Part shown: one piece after another, positions 28,720-39,944 of the stretch
How the letters are laid out: each line of letters begins with the position of its first letter
Numbering within the stretch: position 1 is the first letter of the stretch
Assembly (NCBI RefSeq): GCF_002925905.1
Contig: NZ_PRDB01000002.1
Location: 248,001-312,000, forward strand
DNA length: 64,000 bases
Source of the DNA: Klebsiella michiganensis
GTDB taxonomy: Bacteria; Pseudomonadota; Gammaproteobacteria; Enterobacterales; Enterobacteriaceae
Reading direction: 5' to 3'
Program-made: the position numbers and the translations under genes
Notes under the pieces: model-generated
Databases searched by the model: none
Seen by the model: the letters and a program-made list of their open reading frames with translations, nothing else
Told to the model about the DNA's origin: nothing

Positions 28720-28962
28720 ATGGCAATGGTAAAAGCAAGTTTAACGTTGTTTGGCGGTGATACGTTGGTGGTGCGTTGTTCCGAACGCTGCCACATTCAC
28801 CTGATGAGCGCCAAAGTGCCTGGCGATAGTCATGCGGATATTCTGAGTGTGCAGGACAGAGATAGCGCGTATCTGACCGTGCCTTACAGCGGCACCTGGA
28901 ACGTTCTCATCGACAGCCACAGCCAGTCGCTGGAGCACTCCATCAGCTACGTTCCCGCCTGA
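28720..28962 (+). CDS. Small DUF1883-like protein
   Basis: An 80-residue protein that I relate tentatively to the DUF1883 family. Shared features are a GDTLVVRCSERCHIHLM segment (family pattern GDxVxVxxxxxCNVxLM) and the C-terminal VPYSGTWNVLID (family VPxxGxWNVxID). No signal peptide or membrane segment is present, so it is probably cytoplasmic. It is shorter than typical members because the middle is reduced. The start could be the first ATG or the second, two codons later. It stands alone between ychN and chaC, where E. coli has no counterpart that I recall. Function unknown. Confidence 0.7.
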   Translation: MAMVKASLTLFGGDTLVVRCSERCHIHLMSAKVPGDSHADILSVQDRDSAYLTVPYSGTWNVLIDSHSQSLEHSISYVPA

Positions 28963-28970
28963 TAGCAAAC

Positions 28971-28988
28971 GCCCGGGGAAACCCGGGC
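28971..28988. terminator. Hairpin between convergent DUF1883-like gene and chaC
   Basis: A perfect 7-bp stem GCCCGGG / CCCGGGC with a GAAA-type tetraloop begins 8 bp after one stop codon and 9 bp before the other. There is no strong T run on either side, so a shared terminator or mRNA-end stabiliser is likely but unproven. Confidence 0.5.
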
Positions 28989-28997
28989 GATATACTC

Positions 28998-29678
28998 TTA
29001 AGCCAGCCCGGGCTGGCTGCTTTCCCCCAGCAGATGACGCACCTTGCCGACTAAATCGTCGAGGCAGGCATCGTACATCCCGAGTTTGCGCAGCTCCTGA
29101 TCGAGCGAGAACAGATACTGAGCGTTGGTGCCAAGCGGGCCGCTGGCGCGCGCTATCAGCGGCGCAATCACCTGCGCGCTGGTGTCCGCCTCAAACAGCG
29201 GATGACGCGGGTCCATAATAAAAACTAATGCATTGACGGTGCGGCCATCGTCCAGATCCAGCTTGCACCAGGTCGGCAGGTAGCAGCCGGTGATCATCTC
29301 CCGCTTCCACAGCAGGGTCAGCTCTTCTTCGAGAGTGTCATCAGGCAGGCGGTAGGCAACCCCGGTGGTGCGCCCGCCCTCTTTCAACGCCAGCATTCGA
29401 CCCGGCTGAGTGGCGCTACCGCGCCCGGCGGTGAGCCGCAGGCAAAACGCGCGGTGCCAGCCCGGTAGCGTACCGGTACAGGATTCGCGATACTCCAGCG
29501 CCGGATTCCACATCAGCGAACCGTAGCCAAAGATCCACACCGAGCCATCGTCCGGACGACAGGCCAGGGTCGCCGCCAAAGAGGCTGCCCGCTGCTCTGC
29601 CGACCAAAGAAGCGATTCCTCAATAGCGCCAAACGCCGTTTTACAATCCGCATTCAGTAAGAAATCACGCGTTAACAC
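28998..29678 (-). CDS. chaC: ChaC, glutathione-specific gamma-glutamylcyclotransferase
   Basis: ChaC-family enzymes cleave glutathione to 5-oxoproline and Cys-Gly. The 226-residue protein carries the substrate-loop motif WIFGYGSLMWNP and the catalytic glutamate region in LLWKREMITGCYLPTW. A GTG start at 29678 is supported by GGAGG about 12 nt upstream and by agreement with MxTRDFLxNADCKTAF at the family N-terminus. It belongs to the chaA-chaB-chaC neighbourhood, although chaA is on the opposite strand. The old link to cation transport comes from the locus name only. Confidence 0.93.
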   Translation of the reverse strand: MLTRDFLLNADCKTAFGAIEESLLWSAEQRAASLAATLACRPDDGSVWIFGYGSLMWNPALEYRESCTGTLPGWHRAFCLRLTAGRGSATQPGRMLALKEGGRTTGVAYRLPDDTLEEELTLLWKREMITGCYLPTWCKLDLDDGRTVNALVFIMDPRHPLFEADTSAQVIAPLIARASGPLGTNAQYLFSLDQELRKLGMYDACLDDLVGKVRHLLGESSQPGLA

Positions 29679-29828
29679 TTTCTACTACCTCCGCCACTGC
29701 CCGCTTCCCGGCGATTATCTGGTGCCATCCGTGAAGTATTGCCGAATTATTATCCAGCTTTATTTGACAATAAGCAATGAACGAGCCGCGGGCAAGGGCT
29801 CAGGCAGCACATGAGGTAGCAAAAGCGA

Positions 29829-30059
29829 TTACTTCTTCTTATGCCACTTATCATCATCGCCTTTTTGGTACTCATTTTTCACCGCCGCCCAGGCGACTTT
29901 GTGCGCCGTCTCTTCACGGCTGGCGTCATCGCGTCGGTCTTCTTTATGCTTATACTGGTCCCAGGCGCTGTTAAAGGCCTCTTTGTAAATCTCCTGGGCA
30001 TGCGCAGGCAGAACGTGCTGAACGCTGTCGGGTAATTCACTTTTGTTGCTATAGGGCAT
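29829..30059 (-). CDS. chaB: ChaB family protein
   Basis: A 76-residue highly charged protein (MPYSNKSELPDSVQHVLPAHAQEIYKEAFNSAWDQY is characteristic in its first part: short motifs LPDSVQHVLP and AFNSAWDQY). It was proposed as a regulator of the ChaA antiporter in E. coli, but the biochemical role is not settled. It is lysine-rich at the C-terminus (DDDKWHKKK). It lies between chaC (same strand, 150 bp downstream) and chaA (divergent, 265 bp upstream). Confidence 0.92.
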   Translation of the reverse strand: MPYSNKSELPDSVQHVLPAHAQEIYKEAFNSAWDQYKHKEDRRDDASREETAHKVAWAAVKNEYQKGDDDKWHKKK

Positions 30060-30324
30060 GGCGACCTCCAGATTTAAGGTGAATAGTCAGTCTGTCAGGC
30101 GATTTACCGGCTGGCAAGGCGATGGATAAATGAGAAAGATGTTTTAGTAATTATCTGAATAATAAATACAAAACGATATTAACCGCAGTTTATGGCAATC
30201 TACCACTTTTCCATGGTCAGAGTGGTAAATTTAAGTAAAAAAACAAAGTAGTTCGATCAATGTCTGTTATTTTATTAACTTACAGTATCTATAATTATAA
30301 CACCTGCACACCTGGAGATAATTC

Positions 30325-31425
30325 ATGACCGATGCACATGAGGCGGTGAAAACCCGCCACAAGGAGACCTCCCTCGCCTTTCCGGTTCTGGCGCTGGCGG
30401 TGCTGTTTTTCTGGGGAAGCAGCCAGTCACTGCCAGTGGTCGTTGCCATTAATATCCTGGCGCTGGTCGGGATTCTGAGCAGCGCGTTCAGCGTTGTTCG
30501 CCACGCCGACGTTCTGGCGCACCGCCTTGGCGAACCCTATGGTTCGTTAATTTTAAGCCTTTCAGTGGTTATTCTCGAAGTCAGCCTGATTTCCGCATTA
30601 ATGGCCACCGGCGACGCCGCGCCGACCCTGATGCGAGATACGCTTTATTCAATCATCATGATTGTTACCGGCGGGCTGGTAGGTTTTTCTTTATTGTTGG
30701 GCGGGCGCAAATTCGCCACCCAGTATATGAATCTGTTCGGCCTTAAACAGTACCTCATTGCCCTCTTTCCGCTGGCGATCATCGTCCTGGTCTTTCCCAT
30801 GGCGCTGCCCGGAGCTAATTTCACCACCGGCCAGGCGCTGCTGGTTGCGCTGATCTCCGCCGCCATGTACGGCGTGTTCCTGCTGATTCAAACGAAAACG
30901 CACCAGAGCCTGTTTGTTTACGAACACGAGGATGACGGCGACGACGATGACCCGCATCACGGCAAACCGTCGGCCCATAGCAGCAAGTGGCACACCGCCT
31001 GGCTGCTGGTACACCTGGTTGCGGTTATCGCCGTGACTAAAATGAACGCCAATCCGCTGGAGACGCTGCTGACCAGCATGAATGCCCCCGTCGCCTTTAC
31101 CGGCTTCCTGGTCGCGCTGCTGATCCTCTCTCCGGAAGGCCTTGGCGCGCTGAAAGCGGTCCTGAACAATCAGGTCCAGCGGGCGATGAACCTGTTCTTC
31201 GGCTCCGTGCTGGCCACCATTTCCCTGACGGTACCGGTGGTGACGCTTATCGCCTTCCTCACCGGCAACGAACTGCGCTTTGGCCTTGGCGCGCCGGAAA
31301 TGGTGGTGATGGTCGCCTCGCTGCTGCTGTGCCAGATATCGTTCTCTACCGGGCGTACCAACGTGCTGAACGGCGCGGCGCACCTGGCGCTGTTCGCCGC
31401 CTACCTGATGACCATTTTTGCCTGA
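30325..31425 (+). CDS. chaA: Calcium/sodium:proton antiporter ChaA
   Basis: Inner-membrane CaCA-family exchanger that expels Na+, Ca2+ or K+ for protons, mainly at alkaline pH. The 366-residue product has about eleven membrane spans. Family signatures with acidic residues are visible in two halves (SLSVVILEVSLISALM and LLILSPEGLGALKA). A cytoplasmic loop carries an acidic stretch (EHEDDGDDDDPHHG) that may sense cations. The 265-bp upstream region is AT-rich and contains TATAAT at 30290-30295 without a strong -35. A bidirectional terminator separates it from kdsA. Confidence 0.94.
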   Translation: MTDAHEAVKTRHKETSLAFPVLALAVLFFWGSSQSLPVVVAINILALVGILSSAFSVVRHADVLAHRLGEPYGSLILSLSVVILEVSLISALMATGDAAPTLMRDTLYSIIMIVTGGLVGFSLLLGGRKFATQYMNLFGLKQYLIALFPLAIIVLVFPMALPGANFTTGQALLVALISAAMYGVFLLIQTKTHQSLFVYEHEDDGDDDDPHHGKPSAHSSKWHTAWLLVHLVAVIAVTKMNANPLETLLTSMNAPVAFTGFLVALLILSPEGLGALKAVLNNQVQRAMNLFFGSVLATISLTVPVVTLIAFLTGNELRFGLGAPEMVVMVASLLLCQISFSTGRTNVLNGAAHLALFAAYLMTIFA

Positions 31426-31462
31426 ACCTTCCCCGGCGGCGTCCGCCTGTCGGGGAGATAAA

Positions 31463-31496
31463 AAAAGCCTGCCGGTTTTGCAACGGGCAGGCTTTT
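31463..31496. terminator. Bidirectional terminator between chaA and kdsA
   Basis: A perfect 11-bp stem AAAAGCCTGCC / GGCAGGCTTTT with a 12-nt loop has A and T runs at both ends, so it can end both convergent transcripts. Confidence 0.85.
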
Positions 31497-31512
31497 GTCA
31501 TTTCAGCGACGG

Positions 31513-32376
<864 letters not shown>

Positions 32377-32406
32377 TTATCAGGGTGTAACCGGAATGGT
32401 TTCAGA

Positions 32407-33219
32407 CTAATGCAATGTAATTTGTTTGTGCGAAATGGTGTTGATCTGCGCGCGGATCATCTCGCTGATGGGATCCTCCGGGCACTGTTCAACGAAGTAA
32501 CTGAGGTCCTGCAGCGCCACGTGATCGCAATCCAGCTGGGCGTATATCAGTCCCCGGTCGCGAATTTCGTACGGGTCTTCCGGATTGAACTGCAGCAGCG
32601 CTTCGCTGGTCCGTAACGCCAGTTCCATCTGCCGCTCTTCCATCAGCGCCGATTTGAGCGTGTCGAGCAGCTTGCGGATCACTTCCGCGTTGTCGGCTTC
32701 ATCGAGGTCTTCGTTAAACAGCTCGGCGACCGGACTAATATTGCCCTTCAGCCACACTTCCAGCGTATGCTCGTTGAGCGTTTCGCCGTTAAATGGATTA
32801 ATGAGCCACATCTCTTCGCTCTCTTCAGGGTCGGCGCGCAGCAGCATCTGGGTCGGAAAAATCACCGGCACCACCGGCAGCGCCAGGCGCTGGGCAATCC
32901 ACAGCAGGATTGCGCCTAGCGATACCGCGCTACCCTGACGATTGTTCAGGACTTTATCAAGCCAGAGCACGTCGGACAGGCGGTAAACGCCGCGCGAATC
33001 GCTAAAGCCCCAGTCATGATAGAAAAGCTCCAGCAGACGTTCTATCTGGCGCTCCTGGTCCCACGAAGCGGCAATCTCCTCACGCGCCAGGCCCAGCAGC
33101 CGCTCCAGCTCATCCTGAACATAGTGCGTCGGAAAATCGTCGCGGATTAATTCAGAAATGAGGACCATGCCGTCGCATAACGGCGCTTTATTAAATTCGA
33201 AATCAGCTAACGACCTCAT
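32407..33219 (-). CDS. sirB1: SirB1 (YchA), transglutaminase-like/TPR protein
   Basis: A 270-residue protein with an N-terminal transglutaminase-like region (ELERLLGLAREEIAASWD, LLWIAQRLALPVVPVIFPTQML) and a C-terminal TPR-like helical part (LLQFNPEDPYEIRDRGLIYAQL). It was named for an effect on Salmonella invasion genes when cloned, but the cellular role is unknown. It is located between sirB2 (3-bp gap) and kdsA (39-bp gap) in a single transcription direction. The ATG at 33219 gives the conserved start MRSLADFEFNK. Confidence 0.92.
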   Translation of the reverse strand: MRSLADFEFNKAPLCDGMVLISELIRDDFPTHYVQDELERLLGLAREEIAASWDQERQIERLLELFYHDWGFSDSRGVYRLSDVLWLDKVLNNRQGSAVSLGAILLWIAQRLALPVVPVIFPTQMLLRADPEESEEMWLINPFNGETLNEHTLEVWLKGNISPVAELFNEDLDEADNAEVIRKLLDTLKSALMEERQMELALRTSEALLQFNPEDPYEIRDRGLIYAQLDCDHVALQDLSYFVEQCPEDPISEMIRAQINTISHKQITLH

Positions 33220-33222
33220 GCC

Positions 33223-33615
33223 TTACCCCAGTAACGGTGTTCTTGTGATGGCGAGTTGAATAATGATAAACAACACCACCAGGGCCAGCAGAAAGGCGAC
33301 AAACCGGCTCTGCTGACTGCGCTGGCGACGACGGCCCAGCGCGATAAATCCCAATGCGATATAAATGATAACGCCAAACAGCTTCTCAGTCAGCCATGTA
33401 CCCTCTTCGGTAAACGGCAGATAGTGCGTTATTGCCATTAGTCCGGCGCCGCTGAGAAACAGCAGCGTATCGCTACAGTGCGGCGCGATACGAACCCAGC
33501 GCTGGTCGAGCAGACGGTTACCGCTCCAGCTCCACCAGTAGCGCAGCACGAACAGGCTCACCGAAACCACCACGCAGGCGATATGCAGATACAGTACCGC
33601 GTTAAACAGATTCAT
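33223..33615 (-). CDS. sirB2: SirB2 family inner-membrane protein
   Basis: A 130-residue hydrophobic protein with about four membrane spans (LYLHIACVVVSVSLFVLRYWW, then SDTLLFLSGAGLMAIT, GVIIYIALGFIALG and AFLLALVVLFIIIQLAI). SirB2/YchQ proteins have no defined activity. The ATG overlaps the prmC stop by 4 bp and sirB1 follows after 3 bp, so it is part of the hemA-kdsA operon. Confidence 0.92.
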   Translation of the reverse strand: MNLFNAVLYLHIACVVVSVSLFVLRYWWSWSGNRLLDQRWVRIAPHCSDTLLFLSGAGLMAITHYLPFTEEGTWLTEKLFGVIIYIALGFIALGRRRQRSQQSRFVAFLLALVVLFIIIQLAITRTPLLG

Positions 33616-34454
33616 ACGCCTCCCTGATATTGCCCGAGCGTCAGACGCTCGTTGTCTCCGTAGTCCCGACAGGTGGCAATATTGCCATAACCCGCCGCGC
33701 GAAAGATTGCGCGCACGGCTTCCCCCTGCGTCCAGCCGTGTTCCAGCAGCATCACGCCGCCGGCAGCCAGATAGCGGCGGCCTTCGCGGATGATATGCGC
33801 CAGATCGGCCAGACCGCCATCGGCGGCGACCAGCGCCGTTTTCGGCTCAAAGCGCACATCGCCCTGCGCAAGATGCGGGTCGGTTTCATCGATATAGGGC
33901 GGATTGCTGACGATGATGTCGAACTGCTGCCCGGCGAGCGCGCTAAACCAGTGGCTTTGCAGTATCCTGACGTTAGGGATAGCGAGATGTTCAGCGTTAC
34001 GCGCCGCCAGCGCCACCGCGTCGGGCATTACGTCAACGGCGGTGACGTGGCAATCGGGGCGTTCGCTGGCCAGCGCCAGAGCGATGGCCCCGGTGCCGGT
34101 GCCGAGATCGAGAATGCGGCACGGCTTGTCGGATAACCGCGCCAGCGTCTGTTCAACCAGGCATTCGGTATCCGGACGCGGGATCAGCGTGGCGGGAGAA
34201 ACGAACAGCGGCAGCGACCAGAATTCGCGCTGGCCCACCAGATGAGCCACCGGCTCGCCCCGGGCGCGACGGCTGAGCAGCGTTTCCAGCTCGGCGGCCT
34301 GCGCCGCCGTCAGCGCCGTTTCGCCAAAGGCGAGAATATAGGTCCGCGCCCTGCCGGTCACGTGACCCAGCAGGATTTCGGCATCCCGGCGCGGGCTTTC
34401 ACTTTGGCTCAGGCGGACGATGGCCTGCGTCAGCCACTGCTGAAAAGTCATCAT
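33612..34454 (-). CDS. prmC: Release-factor glutamine N5-methyltransferase PrmC
   Basis: Methylates the glutamine of the GGQ motif in RF1 and RF2 using S-adenosylmethionine, which raises termination efficiency. The 280-residue protein has an N-terminal helical domain, the SAM-binding motif [15 protein letters not shown] and the catalytic VSNPPY at about residue 180. Its gene lies directly downstream of prfA, its substrate, with overlapping ATG/TGA. Two adjacent ATG codons (34454, 34451) are possible starts; the first overlaps the prfA stop and is kept. Confidence 0.96.
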   Translation of the reverse strand: MMTFQQWLTQAIVRLSQSESPRRDAEILLGHVTGRARTYILAFGETALTAAQAAELETLLSRRARGEPVAHLVGQREFWSLPLFVSPATLIPRPDTECLVEQTLARLSDKPCRILDLGTGTGAIALALASERPDCHVTAVDVMPDAVALAARNAEHLAIPNVRILQSHWFSALAGQQFDIIVSNPPYIDETDPHLAQGDVRFEPKTALVAADGGLADLAHIIREGRRYLAAGGVMLLEHGWTQGEAVRAIFRAAGYGNIATCRDYGDNERLTLGQYQGGV

Positions 34455-35533
34455 TCCTGCTCGGAAAGAGCGGCCAGCTGATCGGCCTGATATTCCTGAA
34501 CGATCGGCTCAATCAGCATATCCAGCTTGCCTTCCATCGCTTCGTCCAGACGGTAAAGCGTCAGGTTGATGCGGTGATCGGTCACGCGGCCCTGCGGAAA
34601 GTTATAGGTGCGGTTACGATCGCTGCGATCGCCGCTGCCCAGCAGGTTACGGCGCTCTGAGGCTTCCGCCTGCTGGCGCCTTGAAACTTCCGCGGCGCGA
34701 ATACGCGCGCCAAGCACCGACAGCGCTTTGGCTTTGTTTTTGTGCTGAGAACGTTCGTCCTGACACTCGACGACGATGCCGGTCGGCAGGTGGGTAATAC
34801 GGATCGCCGAGTCGGTGGTGTTAACGTGCTGACCGCCCGCGCCGGAGGAGCGGAAGGTATCGATGCGCAGATCGCTCGGGTTGATATCCGGCATTTCGGC
34901 TTCCGGCAGCTCCGGCATGACCGCCACGGTGCAGGCGGAGGTATGGATACGCCCCTGGGATTCGGTAGCCGGCACGCGCTGTACGCGATGGCCGCCGGAT
35001 TCGAACTTCAGTCGCCCATAGACGCCGTCGCCGCTGATTTTGGCAATCACTTCTTTAAAGCCGCCGTGCTCGCCTTCGTTGGCGCTCATGATTTCCACGC
35101 GCCAGCGGCGTGATTCCGCGTAACGGCTGTACATACGGAACAGATCGCCCGCGAACAGCGCCGCTTCATCGCCGCCGGTACCGGCGCGAACTTCAACAAA
35201 CGCGTTACGCTCGTCGTCCGGGTCTTTTGGCAGCAGCAGAACCTGCAGCTGCTGCTCCATCTGCTCACCCTTTTCTTTCGCTTCGCGCAGCTCTTCCTGC
35301 GCCATTTCGCGCATTTCCGGGTCGTCGAGCATCATCTGCGCGGCTTCGATATCATCCTGCAGCTGACGCCAGTCGGTGTAGCAGCGGGCGACGTCGCTCA
35401 GCTGTGCGTATTCGCGCGACAATGCGCGAAATTTATCCTGATCGGCGATGGTTGCGGCATCGCCGAGTAGCGCCTGAACTTCCTCATGGCGTTCGTAAAG
35501 GGCTTCCAGTTTGGCAACAATAGAAGGCTTCAT
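34451..35533 (-). CDS. prfA: Peptide chain release factor 1
   Basis: RF1 reads UAA and UAG stop codons and triggers peptide release. The 360-residue protein carries the tripeptide anticodon PAT in RVPATESQG and the catalytic GGQ in [15 protein letters not shown]. It is full length with the conserved start [20 protein letters not shown]. It is followed by prmC with overlap and preceded by hemA after 42 bp, the standard enterobacterial order. Confidence 0.98.
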   Translation of the reverse strand: MKPSIVAKLEALYERHEEVQALLGDAATIADQDKFRALSREYAQLSDVARCYTDWRQLQDDIEAAQMMLDDPEMREMAQEELREAKEKGEQMEQQLQVLLLPKDPDDERNAFVEVRAGTGGDEAALFAGDLFRMYSRYAESRRWRVEIMSANEGEHGGFKEVIAKISGDGVYGRLKFESGGHRVQRVPATESQGRIHTSACTVAVMPELPEAEMPDINPSDLRIDTFRSSGAGGQHVNTTDSAIRITHLPTGIVVECQDERSQHKNKAKALSVLGARIRAAEVSRRQQAEASERRNLLGSGDRSDRNRTYNFPQGRVTDHRINLTLYRLDEAMEGKLDMLIEPIVQEYQADQLAALSEQE

Positions 35534-35575
35534 AGGCGTGAATTCACCCTGTCCTAAAAAAGAGAGAAAGGTGCG

Positions 35576-36832
35576 CTATTCCAGCCCGAGGCTGTTGCGC
35601 AGAATATGCAGGCGTTCATCATCCCCGTCACGGGCGGCCTGCTGAAGAGATTTGGTTGGCGAGTGGATCAGGCGGTTAGTCAGCTTACGCGCCAGATCCT
35701 GCATGATTTCCTGCGCATCGCCGCCCTGATTGAGCGCAGCCAGCGCTTTTGCCGTCAGCTCCTCGCGGACCTGCTCGGCCTGGGAGCGATATTCGCGGAT
35801 AGTCTCGCTGGCGCTCTGAGCGCGCAGCCAGGCCATAAATTCGCTGGCTTCCTGCTCGACAATGGTTTCCGCCTGCACCGCCGCGGCTTTACGCTGCGCC
35901 AGATTGTTCTGAATGATGTTTTGCAGATCGTCCACGCTGTAGAGATAGGCGTTCGCCAGCTTGCCAACCTCCGGTTCGACATCGCGCGGAACGGCGATAT
36001 CCACCAGCAGCATCGGCTGATTGCGGCGCGCCTTCAGCGCGCGCTCCACCATCCCTTTGCCAATAATCGGCAGCGGGCTGGCGGTAGAACTAATAATGAT
36101 ATCCGCTTCTTTTAGCCGTTCGTCGATGTCGCTCAGGGCGATCACCTCCGCGCCGACTTCATCGGCCAGCGCCTGAGCGCGCTCGCGGGTGCGGTTAGCA
36201 ATCACCATCTTGCGCACCTTATGCTCGCGCAGATGGCGGGCCACCAGCTCGATAGTCTCACCGGCGCCAACCAGCAGCACGGTCACGCTGGAGAGTGATT
36301 CGAAGATTTGTCGCGCCAGGGTACAGGCGGCAAACGCCACGGAGACCGCGCTGGCGCCGATATCGGTTTCGGTACGCACGCGTTTGGCCACCGAGAACGA
36401 CTTCTGGAACATGCGCTCCAGCTCGCTAACGTTCAGGTGACCACGGCTGGAGTCGGCAAAGGCTTTTTTCACCTGCCCGAGGATCTGCGGCTCGCCCAGC
36501 ACCAGCGAATCCAGGCCGCTGGCGACGCGCATCAGATGGCTAACCGCCTCGTTGTCCTGATGCCAGTAGAGGCTTTTGCGCAGGTCGTCTTCATTTAAAC
36601 CGTGGTAGTCGCACAGCCAGCGGATAAGCACTTCCTGAAGGTTATCCTGCTCTTCGACGCTGAGATAGAGTTCCGTGCGGTTACAGGTCGACAGCACCAC
36701 CCCGCCCTGCACCATTGGCTGGGCCAGCAAGCTCTCCAGCGCCTGATCGAGCGTATCCGGCGAAAACGTTACGCGTTCTCGCAGCGCTACAGGAGCTGTT
36801 TTGTGGTTAATGCCAAGAGCTAAAAGCGTCAT
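35576..36832 (-). CDS. hemA: Glutamyl-tRNA reductase HemA
   Basis: First enzyme of the C5 pathway: reduces glutamyl-tRNA with NADPH to glutamate-1-semialdehyde for heme and siroheme synthesis. The 418-residue product has the catalytic Cys50 in [10 protein letters not shown], the NADPH-binding [13 protein letters not shown] and a C-terminal dimerisation helix domain. The N-terminal [19 protein letters not shown] is the region through which ClpAP/Lon degrade HemA when heme is ample. It heads the operon down to kdsA and is divergent from lolB. Siroheme demand of NasB links it loosely to this window. Confidence 0.97.
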   Translation of the reverse strand: MTLLALGINHKTAPVALRERVTFSPDTLDQALESLLAQPMVQGGVVLSTCNRTELYLSVEEQDNLQEVLIRWLCDYHGLNEDDLRKSLYWHQDNEAVSHLMRVASGLDSLVLGEPQILGQVKKAFADSSRGHLNVSELERMFQKSFSVAKRVRTETDIGASAVSVAFAACTLARQIFESLSSVTVLLVGAGETIELVARHLREHKVRKMVIANRTRERAQALADEVGAEVIALSDIDERLKEADIIISSTASPLPIIGKGMVERALKARRNQPMLLVDIAVPRDVEPEVGKLANAYLYSVDDLQNIIQNNLAQRKAAAVQAETIVEQEASEFMAWLRAQSASETIREYRSQAEQVREELTAKALAALNQGGDAQEIMQDLARKLTNRLIHSPTKSLQQAARDGDDERLHILRNSLGLE

Positions 36833-37105
36833 TGTGAGGGAGTAGTACCAGCGTTGCTAAGGTTAGTCTGCAGGCATCATACAGGATGCGCGTAATCAAT
36901 AAAAGAGAGGCTCCCCTTTTGGAGTAATAGCTAATCTGTAATAGCCATTAACGGTAATTTTTTGATTTCAGACAACTTGAACGTAGACGCTACCGTCCGG
37001 CAACGCTAGCATTAATGGTTATAATTGTAACCCGCTACACAAATCGGCCGCCTGTTTCTCCCATTCGCCGCATTTCACTGTAGACATCAAGGATTTGTCA
37101 TCATT

Positions 37106-37717
37106 ATGAATCGACTGTTCCGCCTGTTGCCGCTGGCAAGCCTCGTTCTGACCGCCTGTGCGATTAATGCTCCGAAAGGGCCGGGTAAAAGCCCGGATTC
37201 TCCACAGTGGCGTCAGCACCAGCAAGATGTCCGCAATCTTAATCAGTTCCAGACGCGCGGCGCTTTTGCTTATCTTTCTGATGAGCAAAAAGTCTATGCC
37301 CGCTTCTTCTGGCAGCAAACCGGCCAGGACCGCTACCGCCTGCTGCTGACTAACCCCCTCGGCAGCACCGAGCTGTCGTTAACCGCCCAGCCGGGCAGCG
37401 TGCAGCTGATTGACAATAAAGGCCAGACCTACACGGCGACCGACGCCGAAGAGATGATTGGCCGCCTGACCGGCATGCCGATTCCGCTCAACAGCCTGCG
37501 CCAGTGGATTATTGGCCTGCCGGGCGAGGCCACCGACTACTCGCTTGACGACCAGTACCGCCTGCGCGAGCTGAACTACACGCAAAACGGCAAAACCTGG
37601 CACGTCACCTACGGTGGCTACACCTCGGACACCAAACCTTCGCTACCGGCCAATATGGAGCTTAACGACGGCAGTCAGCGCATCAAGCTGAAAATGGATA
37701 ACTGGATTGTGAAATGA
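37106..37717 (+). CDS. lolB: Outer-membrane lipoprotein-insertion factor LolB
   Basis: LolB receives lipoproteins from periplasmic LolA and inserts them into the outer membrane. The 203-residue precursor has a lipobox LVLTAC, giving a lipidated cysteine at about residue 18, and the sequence after it lacks an inner-membrane retention Asp. The mature part is conserved ([33 protein letters not shown]). It starts at 37106; the E. coli protein has a few extra N-terminal residues. Its stop overlaps the ispE start by 4 bp. It is divergent from hemA. Confidence 0.95.
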   Translation: MNRLFRLLPLASLVLTACAINAPKGPGKSPDSPQWRQHQQDVRNLNQFQTRGAFAYLSDEQKVYARFFWQQTGQDRYRLLLTNPLGSTELSLTAQPGSVQLIDNKGQTYTATDAEEMIGRLTGMPIPLNSLRQWIIGLPGEATDYSLDDQYRLRELNYTQNGKTWHVTYGGYTSDTKPSLPANMELNDGSQRIKLKMDNWIVK

Positions 37718-38565
37718 TGACCCGCTGGCCTTCTCCCGCAAAGCTGAATCTGTTTTTGTATATTACCGGGCAGCGCGCCGACGGTTACCACACCCTGCAG
37801 ACGCTGTTTCAGTTTCTGGATTATGGCGACACGCTGACGATTGAACCGCGCGACGATGGCCAGCTGCGTCTGCTGACGCCGGTTGACGGCGTGCCGGATG
37901 AAGAGAACCTGATTATTCGCGCGGCCAGGCTTTTAATGCAGGCCGCAGCCCAGGCCGGGAAGCTTCCTGCGGGCAGCGGCGCCGATATCAGCATCGACAA
38001 GGTTCTTCCGATGGGCGGCGGCCTCGGCGGCGGTTCGTCCAACGCCGCGACCGTACTGGTGGCGCTGAATCACTTATGGGGCTGCCATCTCTCGGAAGAT
38101 GAGCTGGCGGCGTTGGGTCTGCAGCTGGGCGCCGACGTGCCGGTGTTCGTGCGCGGCCATGCGGCCTTTGCCGAAGGCGTCGGGGAAATTCTCACCCCGG
38201 CCGAACCGGAGGAAAAATGGTATCTGGTGGCCCATCCGGGAGTGAGCATTCCCACGCCGATCATTTTTCGCGATCCGGAACTACCGCGCAATACCCCGTC
38301 AAGGTCAATTAATACGTTATTAAAATGTAAATTCGGCAATGATTGCGAGGTTATCGCAAGAAAACGTTTTCGTGAGGTTGATGCAGCGCTTTCCTGGCTG
38401 TTAGAATATGCGCCGTCGCGCCTGACTGGCACCGGTGCATGTGTGTTTGCTGAATTTGACACTGAATCCGCCGCTCGTCAGGTGCTTGAAAAAGCCCCGG
38501 CATGGCTGCATGGCTTCGTAGCGCGAGGTGTTAATATCTCTCCGCTCAAGCAGGCGCTGCGCTAA
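37714..38565 (+). CDS. ispE: 4-diphosphocytidyl-2-C-methyl-D-erythritol kinase IspE
   Basis: ATP-dependent kinase of the non-mevalonate isoprenoid pathway, GHMP superfamily. The 283-residue product shows [22 protein letters not shown] at its beginning (conserved Lys in SPAKLN), the ATP loop [14 protein letters not shown], the catalytic aspartate region LGADVPVF, and [10 protein letters not shown] near the end. It overlaps lolB by 4 bp; two successive ATG codons are possible starts. prs follows after 182 bp. Confidence 0.96.
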   Translation: MMTRWPSPAKLNLFLYITGQRADGYHTLQTLFQFLDYGDTLTIEPRDDGQLRLLTPVDGVPDEENLIIRAARLLMQAAAQAGKLPAGSGADISIDKVLPMGGGLGGGSSNAATVLVALNHLWGCHLSEDELAALGLQLGADVPVFVRGHAAFAEGVGEILTPAEPEEKWYLVAHPGVSIPTPIIFRDPELPRNTPSRSINTLLKCKFGNDCEVIARKRFREVDAALSWLLEYAPSRLTGTGACVFAEFDTESAARQVLEKAPAWLHGFVARGVNISPLKQALR

Positions 38566-38678
38566 GTTCTGCTCATTATAGCAAATTTGGTGAAAACGCC
38601 GGGGAAACTGAGTTACGGTGACAACGTCACCCTGTTCCAGACGTTGCATCGGGCTCTTTAAATACACCGCCTGGATGA

Positions 38679-39695
<1,017 letters not shown>

Positions 39696-39708
39696 TCGAG
39701 CCCGGCTC

Positions 39709-39734
39709 AAAAACCCGCTGCGGCGGGTTTTTTT
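39709..39734 (+). terminator. Rho-independent terminator of prs
   Basis: A 10-bp stem AAAAACCCGC / GCGGGTTTTT with a 4-nt loop continues into seven T. It starts 14 bp after the prs stop codon. Confidence 0.9.
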
Positions 39735-39944
39735 GTCTCTGAACCTTTTATTCTCCACAAAATCATTCGGCATGCGTCAAGGCGGCAAGTGAATGAATCT
39801 CCGGCAGCGTACAGGCAGTACGAGACCGGGATAAATGAACGCAGCCAACACAGAGGCATCCCGAAGGATGACGTGGAAATGACCGATGCCTCCTTCACCT
39901 GCCATTTAGTTGACAGATGATGCGCTCATGGATGAAACATTATT

